From Diplosphaera chodatii (lineage: Eukaryota > Chlorophyta > Trebouxiophyceae > Prasiolales > Stichococcaceae): a stretch of DNA of 64,000 nt. The notes beneath the pieces are model-generated. The model saw only the letters and a program-made list of their open reading frames with translations. It made no database searches and was not told where the DNA came from. Below, in pieces: positions 23,733 through 35,540 of this stretch; the first letter of the stretch is position 1, and every line of letters begins with the position of its first letter. The stretch is from NCBI GenBank assembly GCA_032358165.1, contig JAALGY010000012.1, positions 2,170,001-2,234,000 on the forward strand. The letters run 5' to 3'. Both the position numbers and the translations under genes were made by a program.

Positions 23733-24225
23733 CAGCAAGGGAACTCGCTGTCGCTGCCACTGCAGCCTGAATGTTACGCAGCGGATGACGACCCGACGGC
23801 TGCCACTTTCAGACTCAGGCAGCTGCGTCGTTCTCGACTACCCCAGTGGCGCAGAATGTAAAACACCTCCAGGAGAGCAAAATGTTGCAAAATGTCATCA
23901 CCCACACGTGCCAGGCTGGCTCAACCATGCTGCATGCCACCACATGCCGATGGCCAGTCCTGCCCATAGTCAATGTTTCACTTGCGACTTGCGATGACAT
24001 CAAGCTCCAGCGTCGCACCTCTTCAGGCGGGCCACCAAAGCTGCTTGCTGTTCATCAGTGCGATCAGGGATTGGCCACACATAGCATCCACACGGGGACC
24101 TCAGCACAGCAGCGTTATTTATGAGCTAACCATCGACTCGCTTGTCTGGGATACAAGGCATCCACAACGCTGTGCATCGAAAGCCACCGGGCATTGGCAG
24201 CATACTGCCATCAGTGAGTTGCCGC
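23733..24225 (+). other. RPF1 3' UTR and CDK8-type gene upstream region
   Basis: TGTAA at 23857-23861 is a good poly(A) signal 125 bases after the RPF1 stop. The remaining 360 bases before the next gene show no feature beyond an expected promoter. Confidence 0.5.
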
Positions 24226-26663
24226 ATGCAGGCGCATGCCGTGCCAGCGTACCTGTCACAGTGGTATGACATCGAGTGCCAGATCGGGGAGGGCACGGTG
24301 CGTAATGCATGCTTGCACGCTGTATAGGCGCGCCACTTCGCATTGATGATGTGAGCCTGTCAGTTGGTAATGGCGCGGATCTGCTGATGTGTAGTTTGGA
24401 GTGGTGTACCTTGCCAGAGCCAAGGGCAACCGAACCAGACTGCTAGCGGTGAAGACCATGAAACCTGGGAAGGTACGACATGACAGCAATACATCCTGGA
24501 GAGCAGCCGGTCAAATGCTGTGCCAAGCTGAGTCGAAGGGCGCATGCCGCTGATGCAGGAATCTGACGGCATCTCGCCCACTGCGATCCGGGAACTGATG
24601 CTGCTGGAGCTCAAGCACGAGCACCTCATCCACCTGGACAGCGTCCACCTGAATCGGCAGGCAAGGCGGTCGCTGCCATCAACTGTACACGGCTGCATAG
24701 TGTATGCCCCCCGCTGTACCAACTACCCAGTGTACCCTGGCAAGGAACCTCATGCGGGCCTTTGCTGCACACGCAGGACCCGTGCCTGTCGCTGGCCTTT
24801 GACTACGCGGAGCACGACCTGTACGCAATGATCGCATACCATCGGGAGCGGCTGCGCAGCGCGCCCATCTCGGCGTACACCCTAAAGTCCGTGATGTGGC
24901 AGCTGCTCAACGGCCTGAGCTTCCTCGAGCAGGTGCCCTGCTGTGGATGTACGCAGCCTGACGCAGACCTGCAGCCCGAGTAGGATGCCATCGGGCAGAG
25001 CTCCCGTCTGGGAAGAACGCTGCGTGACATGTGTGGGCTGTGCCACCTGCAGAACTGGGTCATCCACAGGGACCTGAAGCCGTCAAACATCCTTGTGATG
25101 GGCGAGGGGCCTGAGCAGGTGCAACTTACCACCCACATTGGCGCCCTGCTCCATTGCCGCGCTGGCATGATGGAAGAAGCCAGTCACTGCTGCTGGGTGG
25201 TTGGTGCCGCCAGTCCGCAAAACCTGCTGCACACAGGGCAAGGTGAAGGTCGGGGACTTCGGGCTGGCACGCTTTGTTCGGGAACCGCTGCGGCCGTTGG
25301 CCGAGAACGGCGTTGTGGTGAGCGGTGCATGCATGAGCAACCTGTGCCACCCCGACGCAGCGCGACGACATTGGTTCCACGCACGGCGCTGCCGCTCAAG
25401 CAGTGGCTGCTGCGGCCGCAGGTCACCATCTGGTACCGGGCGCCTGAGCTGCTGCTGGGCACGAAGCACTACACCAGGTGAGTGGCAAAAGTGCCTAGCA
25501 CCCCAAGAGCAGTAGGATCTCAAGCGGCAGCTGGTGTGCCGGCATGGCCACATGCAGGGGTCAAAGGCTGTTGGGTTGCACTCATTGCTCCATCGCTTCG
25601 GTGCCTTTAGCAGACAGGCTGGCACGAGCACTGTTGCACCTTGAGGCTGGCCAACGGTGGGTGCCACCCTGCAGCGCTGTGGACGCCTGGGCGGCTGGCT
25701 GCATCATGGCGGAGCTGCTGATGCTGCGGCCGCTGTTCCCGGGCGAGGAGGACAAGCGCGCCCCCGACGCCTTCCAGGCCGACCAGCTCGCCAAGTGCGC
25801 AGGCTGTGTCCTGCTCTATCTTGATGATGTGCACATGTCATGGGCGGTTGGGGCGCTGCCACATGCAGGCCAGCATTTACCACGCCTGCCTGGCACCACA
25901 TCCCACCATGCTCGGCACATGTGTGTGCTGCACGATCAGCCATCAGCGTTTGGATGGTTCAGCATTTCTGCAGGATCTTTCGTGTTCTGGGGCACCCGTC
26001 ACCGAAAGTGTGGCCCACCCTGGAGCAGCACTTTCACTGGGCCGACAACACCGGCAACATCCGGCTGCGTCGCCCCGACACCGGCAGCACCACCCTGCAC
26101 GAGGTTTGCTGCTCTGCTGGCAGTATGATGTCAGTGACGGCAGTTGCCTTCGCGCAGCCAGCCAGCACAGCGCGCACACCTGCACCCTCACAGAACGTCA
26201 CCCAAGCGGGCACAGCATCCTGCGACGGGCGCAAGCTGAGTGCAGGATCGGATCGTTGTGCCTTTCGTGTACCAGTTGGCTGCGCTGCATGCAGCATGTG
26301 CGCGCCGGTGCCCACGGCCACAGCCTGCCGCCGGGCTGCGCAGCGCTGGACCTGCTGTCGCAGCTGCTGACCTATGACCCGGCGCAGCGCTGCACCGCAC
26401 AGCAGGCCCTGCGCCACCACTACTTCACAGAGGTGCCCGGCCGCCTGCCCGGCAACCACCCTGCGTCACCCTCTGCAAGCTGCAGTCTGGAGTTGGTTGC
26501 AGCAGCACCGTACCGATTACCAGTTTGCAGGCCGGATCCAGTGCTGTCCACGCTGCAGGACCCGCTGCCGGGACCGAATGCCTTCCGGCACAAGGGACAG
26601 GTGGCACGCTACCCGCGCCGCGCGCGCGCCACAGACGGTGCGCTGCTTGGTGCAGGTTGCTGA
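24226..26663 (+). CDS. CDK8: CDKE/CDK8-type cyclin-dependent kinase (Mediator kinase module)
   Basis: Exons 24226-24297, 24395-24472, 24559-24660, 24777-24932, 25053-25118, 25237-25317, 25422-25477, 25675-25794, 25974-26103, 26295-26432 and 26559-26663 total 1,104 nt and encode 367 aa in phase. The kinase phosphorylates RNA polymerase II and transcription factors as part of Mediator with cyclin C. Family marks are [13 protein letters not shown] in the cyclin-binding helix, [65 protein letters not shown] and DPLPGPNAF after the kinase domain. Together these separate CDK8/CDKE from cell-cycle CDKs. The catalytic Lys is at about residue 44 in LLAVKTMK. The intron after 24660 is GC-AG. The last exon may instead splice into coding-looking sequence at about 26775-26970, so the C terminus is uncertain. 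Confidence 0.9.
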
Positions 26664-28407
26664 CATGTGCACAAAGCACAAAACGTGTGTTGCCTGCCAG
26701 TGTACCCATGCTGTTCAGCTGCTCATGATGAGCACGGCATCTGCTTGGTGACGACGGCATCATTTGCTGGTGCAGCTGCCCATTGGCAAAGGTGACGAAG
26801 GTCGCTGGGACAACATGATACGGCCACCACCGTCACCGCGGCGGAATCCACGCAAAGGCATCCGCTCTGCACACAGCAGTCATGCCGAACAAAGGTGCCC
26901 TGTCATGTCGCTGTGCAAGTCGGATACAACTGTCGGTGCTGCCGATGGCCCACTGCAAGATGTTCGGCGCTGAGCGCATTGCGAGCAGGGATCTTCAACA
27001 TCTAACACGTGTTTGGGCGTGACCATCCTTTCCTTGACTTTGCAGGACGAAATTTGCAAGAACCAGTTGTGCGGCATTGGCTCAACCAAAGGCGCACATC
27101 ATTAGCGATGTGAAAGACCTGCGACGCAAAGCGATGTATGTAGGTCCCATAATGAATGCTGGCTGTGCATCCCCCTGGCATGGCTTTGAGCCATGGAGCC
27201 AGCAATACTTTGGGGAGAAGCTCATGCCAGTATGATAGCGCTCCATGCAATCCATTGCATGCATGCATGGTTTTGGGATGGCATCATAGCACTCGGCAGA
27301 ATATTATTGGGTGGAGCACATTGTGCATGGTACGCTTGCAGCCTGGGGTTGAGGCACTGAGATGCCGATCAGCATTCCTCGCTCAGATTGCCAGGGAGCC
27401 TGCCTGGAACTCAAGGGCACAATCACTCCCTGCTCCAGCCCAAGCAGCACCGCCGATGCCGCCGCTTCCACTACAGCATCTGCTACTGCGGGAAGGGCGC
27501 GCCATGGAATTTTGCTGGGTTTGGAAGATTGGGGTCATATGTTGCAAGATTGGGCCAGTTTATCACAAATCAGCAAGCCTGCGGTTTAGTGTAGGGGTCA
27601 GCATTTGCCAATGCCAGCGCGGAACCCCGCAGGTTGATGTACAGAGTGGTGCTGCATTGGTGACTGCAATAGCTGCAGTCTGTACCACAGCATGTGCAAA
27701 CTGCTGTTGACGACTCGAAACGAGTGTGGCACACAGCTGACCGAAGCAGCAGCAGAGTGAAAGGCTGTTGCCAAACGTGTGTGATGCAGGCTGGCGGGGT
27801 CACTGCTGCTGCTGCAGAGCCGCCTTCCTCACCAACCGCACGCACATGATTTTGCACCAGCTGGCAGCATGTTGGCGTGGAGTGCAGTGTCAGGTCGTGG
27901 GTTGTGTGTCATGCCAGAGCTGGCATCATAGCACAACATCTTTTTACAAGCCACCTCAATCTGCCTAGGCGAAGCTATGAAACTGACCAGCGCGACCGCC
28001 GACACGGATGTGTTGCATATCCCCATCGACTGTTGCCATTTGCTGCAACTGATATGCAACCTGATGCACACCGATGCCACCTACCGATGCACTAGGGCCA
28101 GCCAGATGCACAGCGCATGGCTGTGGTGACGGCATGAGATGCGCCATGGATCCGCACAGTCGACCATCCGGCGCGGGCGCCGCCCTCTTCCTTAAAGGCC
28201 GCAAACACGCCGGTGTGCCGTCCGCCATACCACCTGTCAGCATTGCACAGCCGCACAACTTTGCAGTGGAACTGCGCCCATCGGATGCTTTGGAACGTCA
28301 TGTGCCAGCATTGGCAAATTTCCCACATGGCGCTGGCTTGTGTCCCATTGCGATGAACTCACAGCGTTGATTCCAAGTGCAAGCAGCAAAGGTTGGGTGT
28401 CAAAAGC
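26664..28407. other. Intergenic between convergent CDK8-type and 481-aa genes, with one dispersed repeat
   Basis: 26775-26970 is open, basic and proline-rich and could be a further CDK8 exon. A copy of a short dispersed repeat lies at 27477-27610. Nothing else was recognised. Confidence 0.4.
27477..27610 (+). repeat. Dispersed short repeat, copy A, ending in a 5' tRNA-Gln-like half
   Basis: This segment aligns by eye with 31568-31705 and 44855-44970 through a shared core (CATGGAATTTTGCTGGGTTT here). From 27580 it repeats the first 30 or so bases of the tRNA-Gln-like gene at 44971 with a few changes, then diverges before the anticodon arm. It is therefore a partial tRNA-related sequence, not a tRNA gene. 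Confidence 0.6.
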
Positions 28408-30654
28408 TCACTTGCCCAGGCCACGGAACACCAGCGCGAGACTGCCAGGTTTGCGATCCGTCCTGACAAACTCAAGCCGCACCCGCAGGAATGCAGGCGG
28501 CATGCACGTCTCGCCACGCTGGCACTGGAAGTTCACCTGCAGAGGCATGCATACTTGCTCTAGCACTTGGCATGTCTGTGACACATTGGATGGCGGCCCC
28601 GCTCACCTCGTGCTGATGCAATGCCAGCATAGCGCAGGCAAGCTGTTCAGGACTGACATCAGAGTGAGCTACGCACGTGAAACTGGGCGCCGTTCACGTC
28701 CAGTCCGAATGCCGCCCATGAGTGTATCGTCACGCCGCCCGGCAGCGCCTCCTCATGCACGGCGACGCTGAGCTTCTCCAGCAGCATGGTGATGCTGCCG
28801 CCCGCATCGCCTGCATCGCACGAAGGGGCCTGCATGGCAAGGGGTCCGAGCGTCTCAGTCGCGGCTGCTCGAGTAGATGCATGGTGGAGCCTTCTGGCCA
28901 CCACTCCCCGCTGATGGCAATGCAGTACATGCAGGATGGATGCAACACTGTTGCATCGTGCACAGCAACTCCATTCGGATTTAGGGGATGTCCATTGTCT
29001 GTCGCTGGCGGAGCAGTTCTGGGCAGAGGTAAAGTTGCTTGCATTCCGAGACGTGCCAAGGCGCACTGGAGCCTTCTTGCATGACACACCTGATGCTGTT
29101 CAAGGACCTTGATGGTGTCCGATGTCGATCTTGGGTCCACCGCATTGGGGTACCGCCGCCGCAGCTCAGTGACGCCCGGCCCTCCTCCCGCAAAGTCGGG
29201 GTCCCACTCCTGCATAGTGAACGGGTGATCCTCGTTGGTATGAACAATAAAGTACATTTGACCCCAGCCTGGCTGCAATCCTGCGTCATCCTGCTGCTCT
29301 CCAGCGAGCATCCAGCACGCCAGGCACCGAAGAGTTGTGTGCTCAGGGCATATGTGTCACATGTGACATGATCTCATCCGAACAGCAGCCCTCACATGCT
29401 CCGACGAGGGCCCCGCTGTTACCAAACAAGGACATGCTTTCTCTGCATGCCAACCGCGCCTGTGCTGCAAAACTGGGTGCGGCGGCGGCCGCTGGCCGTT
29501 GCCGGGCGTCCGAGGCGGCATCAGGCCGTTGAGCGGGCTCTGCCCCTCCAGGCTGTGGCTGCTGAACAGTCTGCACCGCTGCACGTGGCGGCGCCATCGG
29601 CACAGCTTGCCCCCACCCCCCTGCTTGGCGCTGCTGCCGTGGGGCTGCGCTCTGCATCGCCGACGGCAGTGGCTGCTGGCTGGCCACCGTGCTGTGCGAC
29701 TGCTGCTGAGCGCCGCGCTCTGCTGTGGTCGCTACCTGTTGGACATCTGGTGGCCGCTGTGCAGCATGCGCTGCTGCCACGGAAGGCTGCACCTGTACAT
29801 CCTGTCTCTGCGATGTGGCACGAGCCGTGGGTGCAGCGGCCGTGGGCGCTGCCGTGTGCTGCTGAGCAGGCGCTGCAGCCAACCGTGGCTGCATCGCTGG
29901 AACCGAGTCGAGGGGGGCAGACCCCGGGGCACCTGCGGGCGAGCTTGCGGCCGGCGTGCCGTCATCGCCGCCGGCAGCCGGTGATGCTGTTCGCCCCCGC
30001 TTGCGGCTCTGCCGGTCTGGCTCCTGCTGCAGCTGCCCTGGTAGCCGTTCAATGGAGCGGCGATTGGCAGCTGCGCGGGCAGCCTCCGGCTCTGGCTCTT
30101 CCTCGATGTCGTCATCTGAATATGCGTCTGTCAGGTCGTACAGCCTGCGTCTGCGGAATACGCCTACAGTCTCAGTGCCGGCCTGGCAGGAGCCGTTCAC
30201 CGACAATGGTCGCCACTCGGGCCCGCGTCTGCTGATGCGAGCCTGGACGTGTTGATACTCACTTTGCTGTTTCGACCATGGACACCGCTCGGAGCACCAG
30301 CACGCCGAAGTTGTCGGTGAACATCTCCAGCCTGTGCTGCCGAATGAGCGAGTTGCCGGAAAACATGATCTCCAGCAGCGGCAGATCCGGCTCCGCCTCC
30401 TGAATGGTCTTCTGGGTAATGCCCTGCAACGATGTGCATGGTTCTAGAGCGTATCGCCTGCCCTAGTGCACAGTTTGCCGACGTACGCAGTCCAAGCAAG
30501 CGTGGCAACGATGTAAACGCTGATGCTGCAATCCTCAACGACTCGACAAGAACACAACACAGAGACTCACATTGGGTGACTCCTCGCACAGCTTCAGGAT
30601 GGTGTCCTCCACTTCAGAGGCGCGGCTCTTAGCAGCTGCTGTGCCCCGCGACAT
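28408..30654 (-). CDS. Unrecognised 481-aa protein: winged-helix-like N terminus, Gln/Ala/Pro-rich middle, conserved-looking C-terminal domain
   Basis: Six exons on the - strand, 30654-30571, 30423-30263, 30150-29423, 29280-29090, 28829-28677 and 28536-28408, total 1,446 nt (481 aa) with every phase consistent, so the model is credible though unnamed. Residues about 14-82 (EDTILKLCEESPNGITQKTI ... GVLVLRAVSMVETAK) look like a winged helix and recall the first one of RNA polymerase III subunit RPC6, but the rest does not fit RPC6. An acidic YSDDDIEEEPEPE stretch and 200 low-complexity residues follow. The C-terminal 155 residues look globular (MYFIVHTNEDHPF, SITMLLEKLSVAVHEEAL, FHVNFQCQRGE, FLRVRLEFVRTDRKPGS). 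I would guess a nuclear protein, but no function should be assigned. Confidence 0.65.
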
Positions 30655-32663
30655 GCCGCCTGTCAAGTGCAGCAACACAGTGGCGCATATAGGTGTAAAT
30701 TTGGCTGCTTTATTGCTATTTTGCTCTGATAGGCAATCTGCTTCTGCGGTAAAAAAAGGTTCGCATGCGCCGAGCTGCCTTGCAATCTGCTGTCTGTACG
30801 TTTTTGTGTAAATTCTGCATTTGCAAATCGGACTGCTAAGCTTTGATGCACACCAGTGCGTTGGTGTCAGGGAAGCCCTTCGCCTGCACTATCCCGCGCG
30901 CGCTGATTCCAGGTGCGCTCCGCGCTCACCTGCGCACATGATGGGCTCGCTGCATGACACCTGCTTGACCTTGACATGCCACAGCACTGCATGCGATTGC
31001 TATCAACAACACTGGTCCCACTTCCTCACCTTGGCTACTGAACTGTCCTCCAAGACTGTATGAGTTGAAAGGTGGAGTGTCTCTGTGTCACCTGCACATA
31101 GATCAAGACTTCACTATCGGAGTATGCCTATATACTGATGATTTCAGCCTCCATTCTGCGCAACCCTGTCTGTCTTACACTTGGTACATCGGTTCGCCAC
31201 GTTCACTCACCTTGCATCTGCCAGTCGCACGGGCGCTCACAACGCCGCACTGCTTACAGCCACGGCTCTTTGCTTGGCGCCGAGGACTGAACAACCACTG
31301 CCTGCTTAGCTGGTTACCTGCGCATACACAGCAAGTTCACGCTTTTGACAGCAGAAGGAATGCTACAGGCCTGCCAGAATATACAGCAAGCTGGTGGATT
31401 GTTGCCAACTCACTGCTTCCTGGTGCCCATGGCTGCTTGTTGAGGCTGCCTTCATCAGGAAGACAAGCAGGGCTGCAGATGACACTGTGGCGGCGAAACC
31501 ACGATGAATGACCCCCACGACCCAGGGAGTCCTTGGCCCGCCGGTGCCGCCGCTGCTACCACGGGCGTCTGCCACTGCGGGAGAGGCGCGGCGTGGAATA
31601 TTGCCGGGTTTGGAAGACTGTGGACATATGCTGCAAGAATGCATGGTTAGCACAAGACAAGCAGACCTCTGGTTCCGTGTAGGGGTGTTAGCACTTGATT
31701 CTTCATCATTGAATGACACAAACTGATTGGTAATGCGGGGCGCACCTGGTGGCAAATGTGCTCGGCGCAGCAACCTCTGGATCCCCGGAAAGTGCTGATC
31801 GGCAGCTGGCTTTCCGGGGTCTCAAGCGCACCTGCAAGAGAGACTATCATTCAACCAGCTTCGCGCACAGGACCGCATGCCATACGCAAATCCACGGCAG
31901 GGTGCGGCAGGTGCCATGGCCATCGGGCCACCCACGCGCACCTTGACCAGCTGTGCCAAGGCTCCGTCACAGGCGTCTCAGACTTCACCCCAGCGCAGTG
32001 CGTGCATGACGCTGTCAAGCGGGGTATCGATACAGTGCACACACAGCAGCACAGTCGGTGGGTGCAGTCGTCCAACCCCGACTCCAACAAGCAGTGAACA
32101 GTCTGCCGTCAGCCACTGTCGTCGACACGTAGTAAGGGAAGACATGCTTGTGTCCAATGGATCCCTGATGTCGTTCTTCATGCTGTGTGCACGCGCAGGT
32201 CCAAGGCGATGATTTCAGCCTACCACGTGTGATGAGGGCTCGTCCCAGAATGGATCGGGACTGACTCGAAGGGCGCATCTCGCACCCACCCCTCAATCTG
32301 TTCGGCCCTGCCATGCGCGCCAATCGTCCAGTTGATCACCAATAAGCCGAAGAGTGCGGGCCTCCGATCGTGGCACAGTGCAAGCCACCGAGCTGTGAAT
32401 TGCGACATCACAACCGTCGGTCCTGAGGCAGCCCATGTTGTCCAACTCCTGCCGACTTGTCCTCGGCAGGCATGCCCCGCATGGCTCACATCGAGCAGCA
32501 AATGCTGGTGTTATGAACGCCGCTGGTGATCGACGGTGGGTGGCAATGCTGCACCGCGTCGTTGTCGCCCTCGGAGATGCTGCGGACATCGCCAAGCAGA
32601 GTCTGCACTCTGTTCATCTCTTCATGCTGCTGCATGAGCTGACCTCGCCTACTCCGCGCGCAG
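30655..32663. other. Largely unassigned 2.0 kb with one dispersed repeat
   Basis: Upstream flank of the 481-aa gene and of the SNM1-like fragment. Repeat copy B lies at 31568-31705. The frame ending at 32749 may contribute an N-terminal exon to the nuclease fragment. No other domain was seen. Confidence 0.35.
31568..31705 (+). repeat. Dispersed short repeat, copy B
   Basis: Shares with copy C a continuous block through the core GTGGAATATTGCCGGGTTTG, CTGCAAGAATGCA and GGTTAGCACAAGACAAGC. It then reads GTGTAGGGGTGTTAGCACTT, resembling a tRNA D arm. No full tRNA can be folded. Confidence 0.6.
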
Positions 32664-33022
32664 ACTTTGGCAGCTGGCCATCTGGCAAGCGCGAGCGGTT
32701 GCTGACGCATGCTCATCTAGACCACTGCCAAGGCAGGTCATGGTGCTGACACGGTTGGCGTGTATGTACCACGCAACATCAGGTCCGAGCAGTTTTTTGC
32801 TTTGCCTGCAGGGCTGTCGTCAGGTACAAGCACGGCCTGATCTACTGCACGCCCTGCACCGCCGGCCTGGTGCAGGCCTTGCTGGACGTTCCTGCCGGCA
32901 TCCTGAGGATGCTGGAGTTGGACACGGATTACCTGATCGCGGGCTGCACCATCACGGCCATGGATGCCAATCACTCGCCCGGATCCTGCTTGTTCGTCAT
33001 CCAGACGCCGCCCAGCGGCGAG
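32664..33022 (+). pseudogene. SNM1/DCLRE1-like metallo-beta-lactamase nuclease, fragment
   Basis: Two exons, 32664-32736 and 32812-33022, join in frame. The first ends LLTHAHLDHCQG, the HxHxDH metal-binding motif. The second reads GLIYCTPCTAGLVQALL and then TAMDANHSPGSCLFVI, matching the DANHCPG strand of the beta-CASP DNA cross-link repair nucleases (SNM1/Artemis). The expected next motif, a TGDFR-type segment, is not found. A possible third exon at 33230 gives no family signal, and repeats begin soon after. Either the gene continues through exons I missed, or the fragment is truncated. With only 95 residues and no beta-CASP region visible, activity cannot be claimed. Confidence 0.55.
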
Positions 33023-34971
33023 GTGCGCGCTTGGCTTCCCTGGACTGTCGACGCTTTTTGGGTATTCATTGTAACAAGGCGGGTGCATTCTTATAAACAT
33101 CAATGCGTGATTTGCGATCCGCCCTGCACCAGGCGGTAGGCAGGTCACACGCCCGCTTATGCATCATCAACGCCACCTGCCATGCCATGCCATCCTTCTC
33201 CAGCTGACTTCATTTGCCATCTCTTGCAGTGTAGACTGGCAGGTCGCCAAATTGAAACATCTCACCCGGCTGGTTGGGGACAAGTCAAAAATCACATCGT
33301 TCTTCAGGGCCGAGCCCACCGCTGGCAACATCTAGATGCAATTTTAGAGAGGGATGTTGTGTTTTGTCGCCTCGAGCTGTTCCATTTTAGCACCGACATG
33401 CACACGACTGCAGCATCTTGACAATGCATGGAGGAATGAATGCAGGCGATTACATCCCATCCCACTCCACTGGTCACACAGCAGTCAATGCTGGTGTCTC
33501 TGATGCGCCGCAGAATTTCGCGAATACTGGCATGCAAACGATATGATTGTTATTATCTGTTGATGTTGAGCAGCAAGAGGGGTGGCTTGGTGTAGGGACC
33601 ACCATTGCAGGGCCGACTTTGGGGATCCACTATTGACGGGCGGCGTCTGCGTTTTCTAGCGCTGGCCGCGCACAGGGCGCCTACCATGACCCGCCTGCGT
33701 GCTATTTGGTATACAGGTCGAGGTCAGCAGACTGCAGGCTGTCGAGCTGGACCACGAGCCCTGCTGGCTATAAACTGCAGAGTCGTCACTCCTTCCTGAC
33801 GAGGTGACGAACCCCGTTGCCAGGTACCGGCCATGATGTCATGCTGGGTGCAGGTCCTCGCTGCGGCGGGATCTTTCTGCATAGCACATGCAGCATCGCA
33901 GCTTGGCTTTTGCCTGCTGTTCTGGGCGCTATGCGTGCTGCCGAGGTCGAAAAGGCCCCAAAGGGCCACACCCTTCGCGAGCTGATCGGCCCCGGCAAGC
34001 AGATCGACTCCCAGCGCGGCGTGTACAAGGTTGCGCACAACGACAACCTGTCTCCGTCAGGGGTCACCCTCCGGGTGCAGCCACCGCGCGGCACGTTTAC
34101 CGGGTCTCATACTCCCTAAAAGCGTACGAAAATGCGCTCTGTCCCATCAGCTTTGATCCGCGCACTTCTCGCTTTGCAGGGCGGCCGCACAGTGATGCCG
34201 TCATGGGAGATGGCGTGCTGGGGAGGGCGGATTCACCGTTTTAATGAAGAGCAAATGCGCCTGTCTCAGCAGCCTCCGGCCTGCAACGCAGTCTCGTGCG
34301 CTCCCTGAAGCGCTCGTGGCCTGGCAAGCTGCGTATGCATCTGAGCAGCCGCCGAACGTGCCACACACCCAGACTTCCATTGGTGCACCGATCGCTTCCA
34401 TCGATTGTGGACAAATCCATCACACCGCGGTACCGCGCTCCAATGGATTCTTTCGATCCATCCAGTGTATTGACACGATGGAATTGCATCGCGTCCGTCA
34501 TGTCGATGAAAGACGATTGAAGTGCGATGGAAGTGGGAGCTGCCAATCCATCACCCGGGAGGCCTCACCTTCCATCGCAGGTCCCAATTGAATCCATCAA
34601 CGCATTCCTGGAAACGCAATAGAAGCGCCTCTTGCCATGGAATTCCATCGATGGAATTTATCGCACCCAACTTTCCAACGTGTTTCCGCCTCGGCATGTA
34701 TGAAAAATCATGTACACAACTGCCAGCTGCGCCGCTGCCACGATCCTGACATGGCGGGCGTGGGGAGCAGCGGTCGTACTGAAGATGACGCTGACGTCTC
34801 CAGCAAAACATCTGCCTTCTATGGCTGCGGCGGGCATGACCCCATGCATCATCATGTGCAAGGGTCGCAGCTGCCATGATGACCTCGTCTCCGAATGGCG
34901 GCGCTTCTGCTAGTTTTGATGGCACTCATTCAATGGTGCACCGCCATCGGGGGTCAGCAGCGCCAGCCGCA
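33023..34971. other. Unassigned 1.9 kb with a repeat fragment and a cluster of CGATGG/CCATCG motifs
   Basis: 33440-33490 repeats the ATTACATCCCAT...CCACTGGTCACACA sequence seen at 42170 and 44636. Around 34370-34670, CCATCGA/TCGATGG words recur on both strands, including an 18-bp perfect palindrome at 34641-34658. The frame 33817-34119 contains a coherent-looking C-terminal stretch but matches nothing I know. Confidence 0.4.
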
Positions 34972-34974
34972 GCT

Positions 34975-35300
34975 CACTAGCCATATACATCAGCTCTCGT
35001 GTAGGTTAACACGGTGTTGGAGTCGAGCTATGAAAATTTTATTGGATTTCAGTACATATGTTAACACGGTGATGATCAACTGGCCTTGAATAACATAGCC
35101 GACAGCACACCTGTGTTAACCCTTGGTTGACAAGTATGTTAAGGAATTTGTCTAACTTTTCCAACATGGTTGGCGGTGGCTACTGTCTGCATTAACACGG
35201 TGTTAACGGAGGTGTTTGATATGGGAAATTGCCGCCAGATTCCCCGCCACACTGGGACTATTTTGTATGTTAACGGTATGTGAACGAGTGCAATTCTGGA
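34975..35300. repeat. Subterminal TTAACA/TGTTAA motif array of the CACTA element
   Basis: At least six GTTAAC-containing words occur in both orientations within 300 bases of this end, several as GTTAACACGGTGTT. A similar density is found at 35541-35910 and in the inverted counterparts. Subterminal repeats of this kind bind transposase in known CACTA elements; binding here is inference. Confidence 0.7.
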
Positions 35301-35540
35301 GTTTCAACAGCGCAATCTTTAGACGTTCATCGCAGACCAAATGCTTGCTTGTACAAAGCTCAAAACCATCTTGAACACCATTGTGCAAGCCAAGCTGCAC
35401 ATCGCCGCTGCCACCCATGCTTGCTCTCTTCAATGACTCGACTACGGCTCGCTCAAATTGCTACTCGTCTATCGCAACAAGCTGAGTGCCGTCTCCTTCA
35501 AAACCTGCAGATCCAGCACCACCACTTCATCGATGTCATC

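Noticed and set aside
27580..27612. tRNA gene at the end of repeat copy A
   Set aside because: Only the acceptor 5' strand and D arm match; no anticodon or T arm can be folded.
28408..30654. RNA polymerase III subunit RPC6
   Set aside because: Only the first 70 residues resemble its winged helix; the second winged helix and C-terminal metal-binding region are absent.
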